DNA of 64,000 nucleotides from Pseudomonas sp. LS.1a (GTDB lineage: Bacteria > Pseudomonadota > Gammaproteobacteria > Pseudomonadales > Pseudomonadaceae): NCBI RefSeq assembly GCF_022533585.1, contig NZ_CP092827.1, positions 2,024,001 to 2,088,000 on the forward strand. The letters are read 5' to 3'. Positions 19,057-29,032 of the stretch are shown here, piece by piece. The position numbers were made by a program, and so were the translations under genes. The notes below the pieces were generated by a model. That model had not been told where the DNA came from. It did not search any database and saw only the letters and a list, made by a program, of their open reading frames with translations. Position 1 is the stretch's first letter. Each line of letters starts with the position of its first letter.

Positions 19057-22000
19057 ATGCAGAACCGTCTGAATCCGACCCAAGCATTGCCCACCACCCT
19101 GGACCTGGAGCGAGGCTTCCAGGACGGCATCCTTGCCCGCCGCTTGCCGGCCTGGCTGAGCGGGCTGCATCTGGCAAGCCCGGACAGTGCGCCGCAGCCG
19201 CCTTCTTCGGTAACAGCAGAACAACTGACGACGCTGCTGCAGGCCCTGCAAGACAGTTTCGACTGCCGCCAGCGCCTGCAGCGCCAACTGGCGCCGGTGC
19301 AAGGCATTCACGCGTTCTGCAAGCCGCTGCTGCAGCGGGCGTTGCAGGAGAAACTGCATTCCCTGCACGACCCCGATACGTTGTACTACCGCCATACCTA
19401 CTTCACCCTTTCGCCTGATCCCGAACTGGCCACGGGCCGCCTGGCGCAGCAGGAAAAAGACTACTACGACATCGCGCTTGTCGATGCTGCGCTGGCCAAT
19501 TTCACCGAGGATGAAGCGAGCCCGGGCACCCTGCCGCGCAGCGACTGCCTGGTGGACGCAGTGGGTGTGGCGGTGCCGGGGGTGAGCGCTCCGGCGTTGG
19601 CCAAAGTGTGCCGCCAGCTGGACCTGGGTGAGCGCTACCAGGAGCACCTGGACACCGTCCTGTACCCGCCCGCCAAGGGCACCGAGGGCCTGCAAGCCAC
19701 GCTCAAGGCACAGTTGGTGTCGAACATGCAGGTGGATGCCTTCAAGGCAATGACCGAGGCAGCCCTGACCCATGCAGAACTGGCCCTGATCCTGGGGTTG
19801 TGCAGCAGCGGCGAGCCTGGCAGGTTCGAGGGTGACCCGGTCGCCGCCAGGCATCTGCATGCCTTTGGGTGCACGCTGGAGCAGATCATCGTGCTGCATG
19901 TCACCCGCACGACGCTGGGTTTTACCAGCACCAGGCGCGTGCTGGTGTATCTGCCCGGCGACCCGGTCAGCCCCTGGTGTGTTGCGCCAGACCTCGACAC
20001 CTTTGTCCGCAGGATCTTGGGTAAACGCCTTGCCGACCCTCAGTATCAGGGTTTCTTCAGGCGTTTCGTGCGCCTGCGTGATCAGGCCGGATTTTTCGCC
20101 CGGGTTATCAGCGAGCTAGCGGATGTGACCGAAGCCGCTTCGCGGGATATGGAACAGCACCTGGTTGACTGTGCATTGCCCTTGTTCGACCGCCAGGCAC
20201 AGGCACGCATCGATGTGATCAAGGATGATGCGGCATTCATCGCGGTACCGGTACGCATGATCGACAGCGGCGTGCAGCAGGCGCAGCGTGAACGTCTGGA
20301 GGCCGGCGCCTGGGCTGCGGCAGGGGTAGCGGGGCTGTTCGTGCCGGTCATTGGCGCGGTGATGGCGGCAGCCATGGCCTGGGACATGCTCAAGGACGCA
20401 TTCCATGCGGTGGAAAGCTGGCGGGAGGGCGATACCCATGCCGCGGTCGAGCACCTGCTGAACATCGCCAGGACGGTCATCACGGTGGGTATCGCGTCTG
20501 TGCTGGCCGGCGCGGTGGTGCGTAGGACCGACCTGGTCGAGCAACTGGTCACGGCGCGCCTCGAGGATGGCAGCGAAAAGCTCTGGCGCTTCGACCTGGC
20601 CCCTTTTCGCACCGAGCCGCCAGCGCTGCAAGCGCAGCCCGATGCCGAGGGAGTGTATCGCCTGGGCGAGCGTTGCTGGGTGAACATACAGGGTTACTTC
20701 TACGAAGTGGTACAGGGCGACGACGAGCAATGGCGCATGCTGCCCAGGCAAGGCCACGGCCCACGGTTGCGTCACAACGGCGCCGGTGCCTGGCGGGTAT
20801 GGTGCGAGCAGCCGGTGGAGTGGCATGACACGCACGCCATGTTCCGGCGCCTGGGCGGTGAGTTCAGGCAACTGGAAGACGACCAGATCGATCACGTGCT
20901 GGCCATTCACGGGATGGAACCGGACGACTTGCGCGGCTTGCATGTGTGCGGCCAGGCAGCGGATGCCTGCCTGCTGGACACCGTCAGCCGGGTCAGGCTG
21001 GCGAACCGCATCAAGCTCCTGGTCAGCCAGCTGCGCGCAGGCGGGGCGGTGGCCGATACGGCACTGCTTGCCCGGGCACGGCGCTGGCAGAGTACAGAGG
21101 ATGTGGCGAATGACGAGCTGGCCGATTACCTGTGGAACCGTCGCCGTTCGTTGCTGGGGCAGTTGTACTACGAACAGTACCCGGTGACCGGCGATACGCA
21201 GGCGTTACAGCGCGATTTTGCCAGCCTGCACCGGCTTGCGGCGGAGCAGCTGCTGGGCACGGCAAGCCCGGACGACCTGTTGATCTCGGCTGCGGTACTG
21301 GTCAAGCGCATCCGCTGCATCCGTGTACACGAAGCCCTGTTTTTCGATACGCCGCAGACCCTGGACCTTGCGCGCTTCGCCCTGGGCATGCTCGACCGCA
21401 TGCCTGGCATGGACATCGGCCCACGCTGGCAATTGTTCGACGGTGACGCCGGTACGCCGCTGTTCAGCACCCGTGGGGGCGGGCGGCAGTTGCAGCTCAG
21501 GTACCGGGACGGCCTGTTCCATCTCAGCGATGACCAGAGGCCGTTGGGCACAGCGGGTGAGTTGTTCCAGCAGATAGCCAGCGGCTATACCCGTGAGCAG
21601 CGCGCGGCACTGGCCATTGGCAAACCGTTCGCCTTGCAGCTACGCAGCGAGCTGGCGCGGCGGGTGGCGCAACAGCGGGAAGTGATCGCCGGAGTGCTAG
21701 GCATCAGGCCCTCGAATGGCGCTGTGTTCATGCCGCAACGCCTGGCCAACGGCCGCATCGGCTACCCGTTGAGTGGCTGGCGCCAGTGCCTGGGCCTGGA
21801 CCGGGCCGTAGTCAGGAACCTGGCCGCCGAGCTGCGTGACCTTTACCCGGGCTTCGACGATGACGAAGTCGAGCATTGGCTGGAACGGTTGCGGGCGTCG
21901 CAACGTGACCCTGCGACGGAGCTGGCCGAGCTGAAGCAACAGTTGGGCACGTTGCGCCAGACGCTGAAGAGCTGGCAGGTGGGTACGGTCAAAGCCTGGG

Positions 22001-23532
22001 CCTGGAAGGCGCGTCGAGAGTTCGCCCGAGGCCTCGTTGACTGCTGGCGCTACCTGGTGCCCAGACAACTGGGGGCTGTAGAGGCAGACCGCGGTTATTT
22101 GCTGAGTTGCTACCGCAGTGACCTGGATGCGCTGCCGGCTATCCCGGCGACGGTCAGCTTCGCGCATGTGTCGGACCTGGCATTACGGTCACTGCAGATA
22201 CACACCGTGCCAGACACGTTTCTGCACGCCTTCTCCACGTTGAGCACCCTGAACATCACCAATTGCCGACTGCGTACGCTGGCGTTGCCCCAGGCCATGG
22301 CCGAACGCCTGCAGGTGCTGGACCTGTCGAACAACCAGATCGGGCCTGAGGGCGGCATGCCGGCCCTGCTGCAGGCCTGCCGCTCGCTGGTGTACCTCAA
22401 CCTGTCCCACAACCCGTTGCGCAGTGCGCTGTCAGTGGCGGACATGCCCCGGCTCAATGCCTTGATGCTGCGGGGGGCGCAGTTGACGCAGATGCCCGCC
22501 GGGGTCATGGAGGCACCGCACCTTCATACGCTGGACGTGAGCCACAATGCGATCCGCACCTTGCCCTACGGGTTCTATCGCTCGGACTTGTGGCACGCGG
22601 GGCGGGTCTGGCTTGCAGGCAACCCCTTGCTGCGTGACCAGGATACCTGGCACGAGGTTCTCGAAGACCAGGTGCCGACGATGCTGCGCTGGACCGACCT
22701 GGTGCAGCCCGCTGAACGAGATCGCATGGCTGATATCTGGAGCAAGCTCAATGGCCAGGAGGCATCGAGAGACTTCTTTCACCTGCTGCAGCGCTTGACT
22801 GGTTCGGCCGATTTCCAGCAGGAATTCCTGGCCCGCTACCTGGCACTCAGGGTGCTGCGCATGCTGGTGTCCATGAGCGAACAGCCGCTGTTGTGCACGG
22901 AACTGTACGCGCATGCGCTGACCGAGCACTGCCAGGACAACGCAACCTTGCGCTTCAGCGACTTGGAAGTACGTGTGCGCAAATGGAAAGCACTGCACGG
23001 CAGCAAGGCCGACGACCCGGAGCGGGCGCTGTTGCACCTGGGCGGGCAATGCTGGCGGCTGGATACCCTCGACCAGGTGGGTGGCTTGCACGCCGTGCGT
23101 GCTGGCCGGCCTGAGGAGTCGCTGGAGTTCGCACTGGCCTACCGGCTGGCGCTGGCCGACGAGCTGGACCTGCCTGTCGAGCACGACGAAATGCTCAACC
23201 CCGGCGTTGCCAACCTGTCGCGGCAGGATATCGACGCCGCCGCGCAGCTGGTGCGGGTTGCCCAGTCCAGGGACGCGCTGGTCGATTACCTGTCGACCAC
23301 AGCGTTCTGGAAGGAGTACCTGACTCGCGTCTTCGCGACGCGCTTGAGTACGCCGCATTTCTTTCATGCCGAACTGGAAGCGCTGGTCGAGCGCAACGCC
23401 GCGCAAGTGGATATCGATCGGCTTCAGGACCGCGTACAGCAGTGGGAACTCAATGTGACCAGGCAACTGACACGGGAGGCGCTGGGCCGCCACCTGGCGG
23501 CTGTGATGATACCCGTGGCTGCGCCCAGGTAG
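19057..23532 (+). CDS. Giant toxin-like protein: dermonecrotic-toxin-type N-terminus, LRRs, NEL E3 ubiquitin ligase domain (copy A)
   Basis: The 1,491-residue product has no signal peptide. Residues about 25-600 resemble the dermonecrotic-toxin-like domain (DUF6543) of pseudomonad LRR proteins and include two hydrophobic patches (about 416-442, GLFVPVIGAVMAAAMAW, and 470-488). Leucine-rich repeats run from about 1033 to 1195 (LQVLDLSNNQIG, LVYLNLSHNPL, LHTLDVSHNAIRTLP). The C-terminal 300 residues match NEL-type ubiquitin ligases of the IpaH/SspH class, with the catalytic Cys1292 in HCQDNATLRFSDLEVR and downstream GGQCWRLDTLD and FALAYRLALADEL motifs. GGAGG precedes ATG 19057. The same architecture is repeated in the next gene. 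A host-targeted or inter-organism effector is inferred; no secretion system or chaperone gene is nearby. Confidence 0.8.
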   Translation: MQNRLNPTQALPTTLDLERGFQDGILARRLPAWLSGLHLASPDSAPQPPSSVTAEQLTTLLQALQDSFDCRQRLQRQLAPVQGIHAFCKPLLQRALQEKLHSLHDPDTLYYRHTYFTLSPDPELATGRLAQQEKDYYDIALVDAALANFTEDEASPGTLPRSDCLVDAVGVAVPGVSAPALAKVCRQLDLGERYQEHLDTVLYPPAKGTEGLQATLKAQLVSNMQVDAFKAMTEAALTHAELALILGLCSSGEPGRFEGDPVAARHLHAFGCTLEQIIVLHVTRTTLGFTSTRRVLVYLPGDPVSPWCVAPDLDTFVRRILGKRLADPQYQGFFRRFVRLRDQAGFFARVISELADVTEAASRDMEQHLVDCALPLFDRQAQARIDVIKDDAAFIAVPVRMIDSGVQQAQRERLEAGAWAAAGVAGLFVPVIGAVMAAAMAWDMLKDAFHAVESWREGDTHAAVEHLLNIARTVITVGIASVLAGAVVRRTDLVEQLVTARLEDGSEKLWRFDLAPFRTEPPALQAQPDAEGVYRLGERCWVNIQGYFYEVVQGDDEQWRMLPRQGHGPRLRHNGAGAWRVWCEQPVEWHDTHAMFRRLGGEFRQLEDDQIDHVLAIHGMEPDDLRGLHVCGQAADACLLDTVSRVRLANRIKLLVSQLRAGGAVADTALLARARRWQSTEDVANDELADYLWNRRRSLLGQLYYEQYPVTGDTQALQRDFASLHRLAAEQLLGTASPDDLLISAAVLVKRIRCIRVHEALFFDTPQTLDLARFALGMLDRMPGMDIGPRWQLFDGDAGTPLFSTRGGGRQLQLRYRDGLFHLSDDQRPLGTAGELFQQIASGYTREQRAALAIGKPFALQLRSELARRVAQQREVIAGVLGIRPSNGAVFMPQRLANGRIGYPLSGWRQCLGLDRAVVRNLAAELRDLYPGFDDDEVEHWLERLRASQRDPATELAELKQQLGTLRQTLKSWQVGTVKAWAWKARREFARGLVDCWRYLVPRQLGAVEADRGYLLSCYRSDLDALPAIPATVSFAHVSDLALRSLQIHTVPDTFLHAFSTLSTLNITNCRLRTLALPQAMAERLQVLDLSNNQIGPEGGMPALLQACRSLVYLNLSHNPLRSALSVADMPRLNALMLRGAQLTQMPAGVMEAPHLHTLDVSHNAIRTLPYGFYRSDLWHAGRVWLAGNPLLRDQDTWHEVLEDQVPTMLRWTDLVQPAERDRMADIWSKLNGQEASRDFFHLLQRLTGSADFQQEFLARYLALRVLRMLVSMSEQPLLCTELYAHALTEHCQDNATLRFSDLEVRVRKWKALHGSKADDPERALLHLGGQCWRLDTLDQVGGLHAVRAGRPEESLEFALAYRLALADELDLPVEHDEMLNPGVANLSRQDIDAAAQLVRVAQSRDALVDYLSTTAFWKEYLTRVFATRLSTPHFFHAELEALVERNAAQVDIDRLQDRVQQWELNVTRQLTREALGRHLAAVMIPVAAPR

Positions 23533-23642
23533 CGGTGCCTGGGCGGTTGCCCTTGCCGGTGAAGCGGGTAGTAATCCGCTAGGCACCTGGGTGTCTCGCC
23601 CGCCGATAGCCTTGCGTTTTTTCAGCACGCGGAGGCGGCATC

Positions 23643-26600
23643 ATGGGTACCCTGCAAGCCACACACGACCTGCTCGAACAAGCCGAGCAGGACGCCATCA
23701 TCGCCAAGCGCTTGCCCGGCTGGATGCGCCCGGGCAACCCCGAGCACATGAGGGTCCTGTGCCAGGCATTGAGGGGCAGCCTGGACTGCCGATACCGCTT
23801 GCAGGCCTTGTTGCAGCAGATTGTACCAATCGACCGCTTCGCCACGCCCTTGCTGAAACAGGCACTGCAAGCCCGCTACGGCCTGAAACAGGACCTTGAT
23901 CATTTGTGGATGCGCGCGGCATTTGAAAAACCACTGAGCACCTATGCGCCGATTCGCGTGCCTTTGACCGAGCGGGTCTATTACCAGATTCCCCTGCTCG
24001 AGGCTGCGTTGCACGGCTTTACCGCTGCCGAGGCCAAGGCCGGTGGCCAGGCGCCGGACTGTGGCCTCTACGAGGCCGACGGCATGCCACTGGAGGCTCC
24101 CAGCGCCATGGCCTTTGCCAGCCTGGTACGCGAGCTGGACCTGGGCCAGCGTTACCAGCAGCATCTGGACAGCCACCTGGCAACTCCGCAGAGCAAGGCG
24201 TTGTTGGCCGACAGCGTGCGCCACGGCATGTTGATCGATGCCATGCAGGCTCGCCACGCGGGTGTGCTCGACGCAGCAGAGCTCGAGTTGCTGGTCAAAC
24301 TGTGGCGTGACGGTTGGTTATCCCAGCTCGATGACACTCGAGTGCTGGGCAAGCGCCTCGAAGTGCTGGGTTGCCCGCTGCAGCAGATCGTGGTGCTCGA
24401 CGTTCGCGATGAGACCTTTGCCCCGCTGCACACCAGTACCAGACGCGTGCTGGTGTATATCCCGGGTGACCCCCAAGGCGCGTGGAGCGCCCATGACGAT
24501 TTGCAGCAATTTGCCCAGCGCGTGCTGGGGCAGCGCTTGCGCATGGTCACATACCGGCAGTTTTTCGCTCGCTTCGTGCGGGCGCGTGACAGCCAGGCGT
24601 TTTTTTCGCGCATCGGGGCGGGCTACGATGACCTGACGAAATGGGCCAACATCGACCTTGATGAGCGCATGCACCCTATAGGGGCTTATGTGTTCAAACA
24701 CCTCGCGGCACTGCGTGTTGCCCAGGTCAAGGATGATGCGCAAGTGTTCGCGCCATCTGTAGCGAAGCTGGACCGGGAGGTCCAGCAGGCGCACGCGCAG
24801 CGCCTGGCGGCGTTGGGGTTGACCGCCCTGAGTGCTGCCAGTCTTTACCTGCCTGCACTGGGAACCGTGCTGCTGGCCATGCTTGCCTGGAAATGGCTGG
24901 ATGACGTGTTTCAGTCGGTGGCGGCGTGGCAGGAAGGGGAGGTTCGTGAAGCACTGGACCATGTCACCGAGGTGGCCATCGACCTGGCCGTGATCGCTGC
25001 CACAGGCACCGCGCTGGGCGGGGCGCGGCGCCTGTGGCAGCGCTCGCTGCGGGTCGACAGCATGCCCCAGGCGCGCCTGGAGGACGGTGCCGTGTGTTTA
25101 TGGGACGGTGACCTGGCAGCCTTTCGTGGCGAGGCGCCGCCTGCCGATGCGCTGAGTGATGCGCAAGGCGTTTGGCGCCAGGGTGAGCGGGCCTGGGTGG
25201 CCATCGATGAGCACTTCTACCGGGTGGTGCAGCGCAGTACCGATGGCTGCTGGCAATTGCTGCCGCGCCATGGCCACGGGCCGCTGCTGGTGCACAATGG
25301 TGCCGGCGCCTGGAGGCTCTGGTACGAACAGCCGTTGCAGTGGGATGCGCCTCGCTACCTGTTCAGGCGCCTGGGCGGCCAACTGGCGCAGTTGCAGGAC
25401 GAACAGGTTGACGAAGTGCTGGGCATCCATGGCCTGGGCAGCGACCAGCTAAGAGCCTGGCATGTACTGGGACGGGCGCCGGAGCCGGGGGTAGTCGACA
25501 GCGCCCAGCGGGTGCTGATCGACCAGCGCATTCGTACGCTGGTGGCCCGTTTGCGGTCAGGGCAGCAACCCGAAGACAGTGTGGTGCTGGCGCAGCTCGA
25601 AGGCCTCGAAGGGGCCGCTGGCCTTTCCGGGCAAGCCCTGGCGGACCTGGCCTGGGCCCAGCGGCGGCGGTTGTTCGAGCAGGTTTATCAGGCCGAAGCC
25701 CAGGTGTCGGCAGGCAACCCCGACATCACGGCACTGCGGCGTGTGTTCCCCGGCCTTCATTGGCGTGCCGCTCAGGCGCTGCTGGCCAGGGCCAGTGCAG
25801 CGGACCGTGAGCGCTTGCAACTGACCGGGCGTATCCCGTTACGCCTGGGCGAGGCCGCCAGGCAGCGACTGACTGACGTGCGCAAGGTTCGGGTGTTCGA
25901 AGCGCTGCACTGGGACACCCCGCAAAACCTCGACCTTGCCCGCGTTGTGCTGGCGATGCTCGAGCACTTGCCGGCGGCCAGCGGTGGGATACGCTGGCGG
26001 CTGTTCAATGGCGGGGAGCGCGCTGCGCCGGTGGCCACGATGCAGGCGGGTAGCCCGGTCTGCGACCTGGCTTTCGAGGACGGGCTGTTCCAGCGTATCG
26101 GCCCGCAAGGGCTGGCCGTTGGTGAGGCGGGCGAGCTGTTCGAGGTCATCAGCCATGCCTATGGCGATGACCTGCGCGCAGCCCTGCAGGTGTCCGAGCC
26201 TTTTGCCCATAACCTGCGGGTGCTGCTCACGCGCCAGGCCCTGGCCAGGCGTCAGGCTGTCGAGCAACTGCTCAGCCCTTCGCGTACGTCGGGGCTGCAC
26301 CTACCCACCCGGCTGGCGGACGGCCGCATCGGTTATCCCTTGAGCGGGCGTCTTCCGGGCGGCTCGCCGAGTGCGTATCGACCCGGGCCGATCCTGCGCC
26401 GCGTGCGTTACCTGTACCCGACCTTCACCGATGAGCAGGTGTTTGCCTGGGTAGAGCGGGCACGCAATTCGGTCCTGGGGCTGGAGCGCACGTTGCAGCA
26501 GTACGAACAGGCCTTCGACGCACTCACTACCCAGCTGCGGCGCTGGGTTCATGCAGCCCCCGACACCGCCGAGCGAGAGAACAGGCGCAGGTTGCGACGT

Positions 26601-28139
26601 GCATTGCGCTGCTGCTGGCAACAGATGCTCGAGGAGGGGGCGCACGAGGTGGGGCCTGGTACGGTCTACCGTTGGGACATGACTGAAATGCGCACCAGTA
26701 ACCTGCCGGCGTTTTCCGAGCAGGTGGTGTTTGCCCATGTGCATGTGCTGACGCTGCAGAACATGCAGCTTGAGGATGTGCCCGAGAGTTTCTTGCGCGC
26801 ATTCCCGAATATCCGTGGCCTGGAGATGCCCAATAACCGGCTCGCCCGAATCCCGCACGCGCTGCTGGGCATGCCCAACCTGCAGCGTCTGAGCCTGCAG
26901 CGAAACCGCATCCGCCTGGATGCCGGGCAAGCCACCATTCTTGCCAGCTGCCCCAACCTGGTGTCCGTCGATTTGTCGCATAACCCTCTGGGTCGACCGT
27001 TTTCGTTGAGTGGGCTGCCGCGCCTGCGCGAGCTGCGGCTTGCCGACACAGGCATACGGGATGTCCCTTATGGTCTCCTCCAAAGCACCTCCTTGAGGGT
27101 GGTGGACTTTCGCGACAACCTGATAACCACCATGCCGGAGGGTTTCTATGATTCCCGGCTGTGGATGGAGCACGAAGTGCGCCTTAGAGGTAACCCCTTT
27201 AGCGAGCCCGAAGCCCAACGGTTGCATGCAGTGTTGCTTGCCGCAATGGCCGATGGGGGCGCGGCGGCGGTGCCCGCGCGGTTGCGCTGGATGGATGCTG
27301 CCGGGGTCAGCTTGCGTACCGAGCTCGGTGCCCATTGGGAGGCGCTGGAAGCCATGCCTGATGCCACGCAGTTCTTCAACCTGCTTGAACGCTTGATGGA
27401 GACCGAAGACTTCCAGCATCTGACCGGGGCACGTTACCTGGCTGGCCGGGTGCTGGAACTGCTGCGTGCCATGAGAGAGTCGGACGAGCTTCGCGACCTG
27501 ATGTTCAATGACGCCGAGCAGTTGACCTGCCAGGACAGCGTGGCCCTGCGTTTCAGCGACCTGGAGCTGCGTTTGCTGGCGTGGCGGGCCCGTACTCAGG
27601 CGGCGGCGGGCGGGCAGGAGCAAGCACTGCTGCGGCTCGGTCGGCAAATGTGGCGGCTGGATGAGGTCGATCAGTTTGCCCAGCAGGATGTGCTTGCGCG
27701 TGAGTTCGAAGGGCGAGGCACAGACCCGATCGACATAGTGCTGGCTTATCGCCTGGGCCTGCGCGAGCAACTTGAGCTCCCGGTTCTGACCAGTGGCATG
27801 ACGTTTCGTACGCTTGCCCAGGTAGGGGCAGCGCAATTGGCGCAGGCGCGGAACTGGGTGCTGGCCAATGAAACCGGGGAGCGGCTTGCCAGTTCATTGA
27901 TCGTGCGCGATTTCTGGCAAGCTCACCTGCGCGCTGCCCATGCAGCGCGGTTCGAGTTGCTCGACGCCCCCTTCCACGAGCGCCTGGAGGCGTTGCAGGG
28001 CAATTTCACCCTGCCCGAGGCGGAGCGTTTGACCGAAATCAATCGGGTGGCCAGCGAGCGGCAGGCGGCGGAACGCGAACTGATGATGACGCTGACGCTC
28101 GATGCGCTGGACGGGCAGGCAGAACAGGCGGCGACTTGA
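23643..28139 (+). CDS. Giant toxin-like protein: dermonecrotic-toxin-type N-terminus, LRRs, NEL E3 ubiquitin ligase domain (copy B)
   Basis: This 1,498-residue protein is collinear with the preceding gene over its whole length (for example LDLGQRYQQHLDS here against LDLGERYQEHLDT there, and TSTRRVLVYIPGDP against TSTRRVLVYLPGDP) but clearly diverged, so the pair arose by an old tandem duplication. It has the same order: toxin-like N-terminus with hydrophobic patches at about 388-420 and 443-465, LRRs at about 1030-1193 (LVSVDLSHNPLG, LRVVDFRDNLITTMP), and a NEL domain with catalytic Cys1296 in LTCQDSVALRFSDLELR. GGAGG lies seven bases before ATG 23643. The 110-bp spacer from copy A contains no clear terminator, so they may be co-transcribed. 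Confidence 0.8.
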   Translation: MGTLQATHDLLEQAEQDAIIAKRLPGWMRPGNPEHMRVLCQALRGSLDCRYRLQALLQQIVPIDRFATPLLKQALQARYGLKQDLDHLWMRAAFEKPLSTYAPIRVPLTERVYYQIPLLEAALHGFTAAEAKAGGQAPDCGLYEADGMPLEAPSAMAFASLVRELDLGQRYQQHLDSHLATPQSKALLADSVRHGMLIDAMQARHAGVLDAAELELLVKLWRDGWLSQLDDTRVLGKRLEVLGCPLQQIVVLDVRDETFAPLHTSTRRVLVYIPGDPQGAWSAHDDLQQFAQRVLGQRLRMVTYRQFFARFVRARDSQAFFSRIGAGYDDLTKWANIDLDERMHPIGAYVFKHLAALRVAQVKDDAQVFAPSVAKLDREVQQAHAQRLAALGLTALSAASLYLPALGTVLLAMLAWKWLDDVFQSVAAWQEGEVREALDHVTEVAIDLAVIAATGTALGGARRLWQRSLRVDSMPQARLEDGAVCLWDGDLAAFRGEAPPADALSDAQGVWRQGERAWVAIDEHFYRVVQRSTDGCWQLLPRHGHGPLLVHNGAGAWRLWYEQPLQWDAPRYLFRRLGGQLAQLQDEQVDEVLGIHGLGSDQLRAWHVLGRAPEPGVVDSAQRVLIDQRIRTLVARLRSGQQPEDSVVLAQLEGLEGAAGLSGQALADLAWAQRRRLFEQVYQAEAQVSAGNPDITALRRVFPGLHWRAAQALLARASAADRERLQLTGRIPLRLGEAARQRLTDVRKVRVFEALHWDTPQNLDLARVVLAMLEHLPAASGGIRWRLFNGGERAAPVATMQAGSPVCDLAFEDGLFQRIGPQGLAVGEAGELFEVISHAYGDDLRAALQVSEPFAHNLRVLLTRQALARRQAVEQLLSPSRTSGLHLPTRLADGRIGYPLSGRLPGGSPSAYRPGPILRRVRYLYPTFTDEQVFAWVERARNSVLGLERTLQQYEQAFDALTTQLRRWVHAAPDTAERENRRRLRRALRCCWQQMLEEGAHEVGPGTVYRWDMTEMRTSNLPAFSEQVVFAHVHVLTLQNMQLEDVPESFLRAFPNIRGLEMPNNRLARIPHALLGMPNLQRLSLQRNRIRLDAGQATILASCPNLVSVDLSHNPLGRPFSLSGLPRLRELRLADTGIRDVPYGLLQSTSLRVVDFRDNLITTMPEGFYDSRLWMEHEVRLRGNPFSEPEAQRLHAVLLAAMADGGAAAVPARLRWMDAAGVSLRTELGAHWEALEAMPDATQFFNLLERLMETEDFQHLTGARYLAGRVLELLRAMRESDELRDLMFNDAEQLTCQDSVALRFSDLELRLLAWRARTQAAAGGQEQALLRLGRQMWRLDEVDQFAQQDVLAREFEGRGTDPIDIVLAYRLGLREQLELPVLTSGMTFRTLAQVGAAQLAQARNWVLANETGERLASSLIVRDFWQAHLRAAHAARFELLDAPFHERLEALQGNFTLPEAERLTEINRVASERQAAERELMMTLTLDALDGQAEQAAT

Positions 28140-28349
28140 AGTCGTCGGTGCCGGCACGGGCAGTGGTATGGCGATGAACTATGCTGATTATCGGGCATCG
28201 ACGGCGTGCTTGAGCGCCGCATGTGCCTGGGGGAAATGCCAGGTTACCTTTGCATACGCACGTGCCGGCTCGGTTGGTTTAGGCTCGCTTGTAGGATCTT
28301 TCTCCCTGATCTGTAGTCTTTGGTTTATCGAGAGAATAAGGAGATACGC

Positions 28350-28901
28350 ATGCTCGTCCGGTCACTGACCCTCGCCACCTTGCTCGCATTTGTCGGCCCC
28401 GTATTTGCCGCCGACAGTGACGCGCCGCTGGCCAAGGAACTGGGCAAGGCCAGGCCCTTGGTCGTCATTGCGCCCAGTAGCGCCGACCCGACGTTGCGTG
28501 GGTTGAACGAAGCCCTCAAGGACCCGGCCACCCAGGCCGCCTTCAAAGAGCGCAACCTGGTGGTCTACAGCGTCGCCAACATGATGGGCAAGCGTGAGGA
28601 CAAGAACCTCGAGCAGCAGACCACCATGGCCCTGATCCGCGAGTTGAAGCTGGGTGCCAGCAAAGGCACCAAGGTGATCCTGGTGGGCAAGGACGGTGAG
28701 CGGCACATGCTCAAGGACGACGAGAGTGGCGAGGTTATCGACCCGCAGGTGATTCTCAAGGCGGTCGATGACCTGCCCGCCAGCGAAAAAGCCGTGACGG
28801 CGCCCGAGCCTGTGGCCGCGGCGGTACCGGAAACCAAAGCCAAGGCCAAGGACAGCAAGCCCGCCAAACCGGCCGCGCCGCCCAAACCGCTGGAAGACTG
28901 A
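28350..28901 (+). CDS. Secreted DUF4174-type protein
   Basis: The 183-residue product has a signal peptide (MLVRSLTLATLLAFVGPVFA), then a thioredoxin-like alpha/beta region of the DUF4174 type (ARPLVVIAPSSADPTLRGLN, KVILVGKDGERHMLKDDESG), and a low-complexity Ala/Lys/Pro tail from about residue 145. A strong AAGGAG precedes ATG 28350; ten earlier in-frame codons are unlikely to be coding. Proteins of this type are periplasmic and of unknown function. A perfect hairpin follows the stop codon. The gene lies just upstream of the RiPP metallophore locus but is separated from it by that hairpin and a promoter region. Confidence 0.8.
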   Translation: MLVRSLTLATLLAFVGPVFAADSDAPLAKELGKARPLVVIAPSSADPTLRGLNEALKDPATQAAFKERNLVVYSVANMMGKREDKNLEQQTTMALIRELKLGASKGTKVILVGKDGERHMLKDDESGEVIDPQVILKAVDDLPASEKAVTAPEPVAAAVPETKAKAKDSKPAKPAAPPKPLED

Positions 28902-28907
28902 CCCGGC

Positions 28908-28939
28908 ACAACGGCCCCGGCGCACCTCGGGGCCGTTGT
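28908..28939 (+). terminator. Strong hairpin after the DUF4174 gene
   Basis: ACAACGGCCCC pairs perfectly with GGGGCCGTTGT (11-bp stem, 10-nt loop) seven bases after the stop codon. There is no U tract, but stability and position fit a terminator. Its 3' arm touches the first TGTATC repeat (28939) of the putative operator ahead of the metallophore precursor gene. Confidence 0.65.
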
Positions 28940-28954
28940 GTATCCCACTGTATC
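28939..28954 (+). promoter_or_regulatory. Direct repeat TGTATC-N4-TGTATC upstream of the metallophore precursor gene
   Basis: Two identical TGTATC half-sites are spaced by one helical turn (10 bp start to start), the usual geometry of OmpR-family response-regulator sites. The same arrangement occurs upstream of the response regulator (34711-34726). It lies 111 bp before the start codon at 29065. Confidence 0.45.
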
Positions 28955-29032
28955 TGCTCACGCCGCAGACCCATTCCCATACAAAACCGCACCCCGTGCG
29001 ATACATCCACGACATACCGCAACGGCCTAATG

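Noticed and set aside
26301..27836. 511-codon minus-strand frame inside toxin-like gene B
   Set aside because: Shadow of the LRR/NEL coding region; similar shadows occur at 22432-23628 and 24318-24962.
19057..28139. Type III secretion locus around the NEL proteins
   Set aside because: Neighbours are polB and a DUF4174 gene; no apparatus, chaperone or regulator gene of type III is present.
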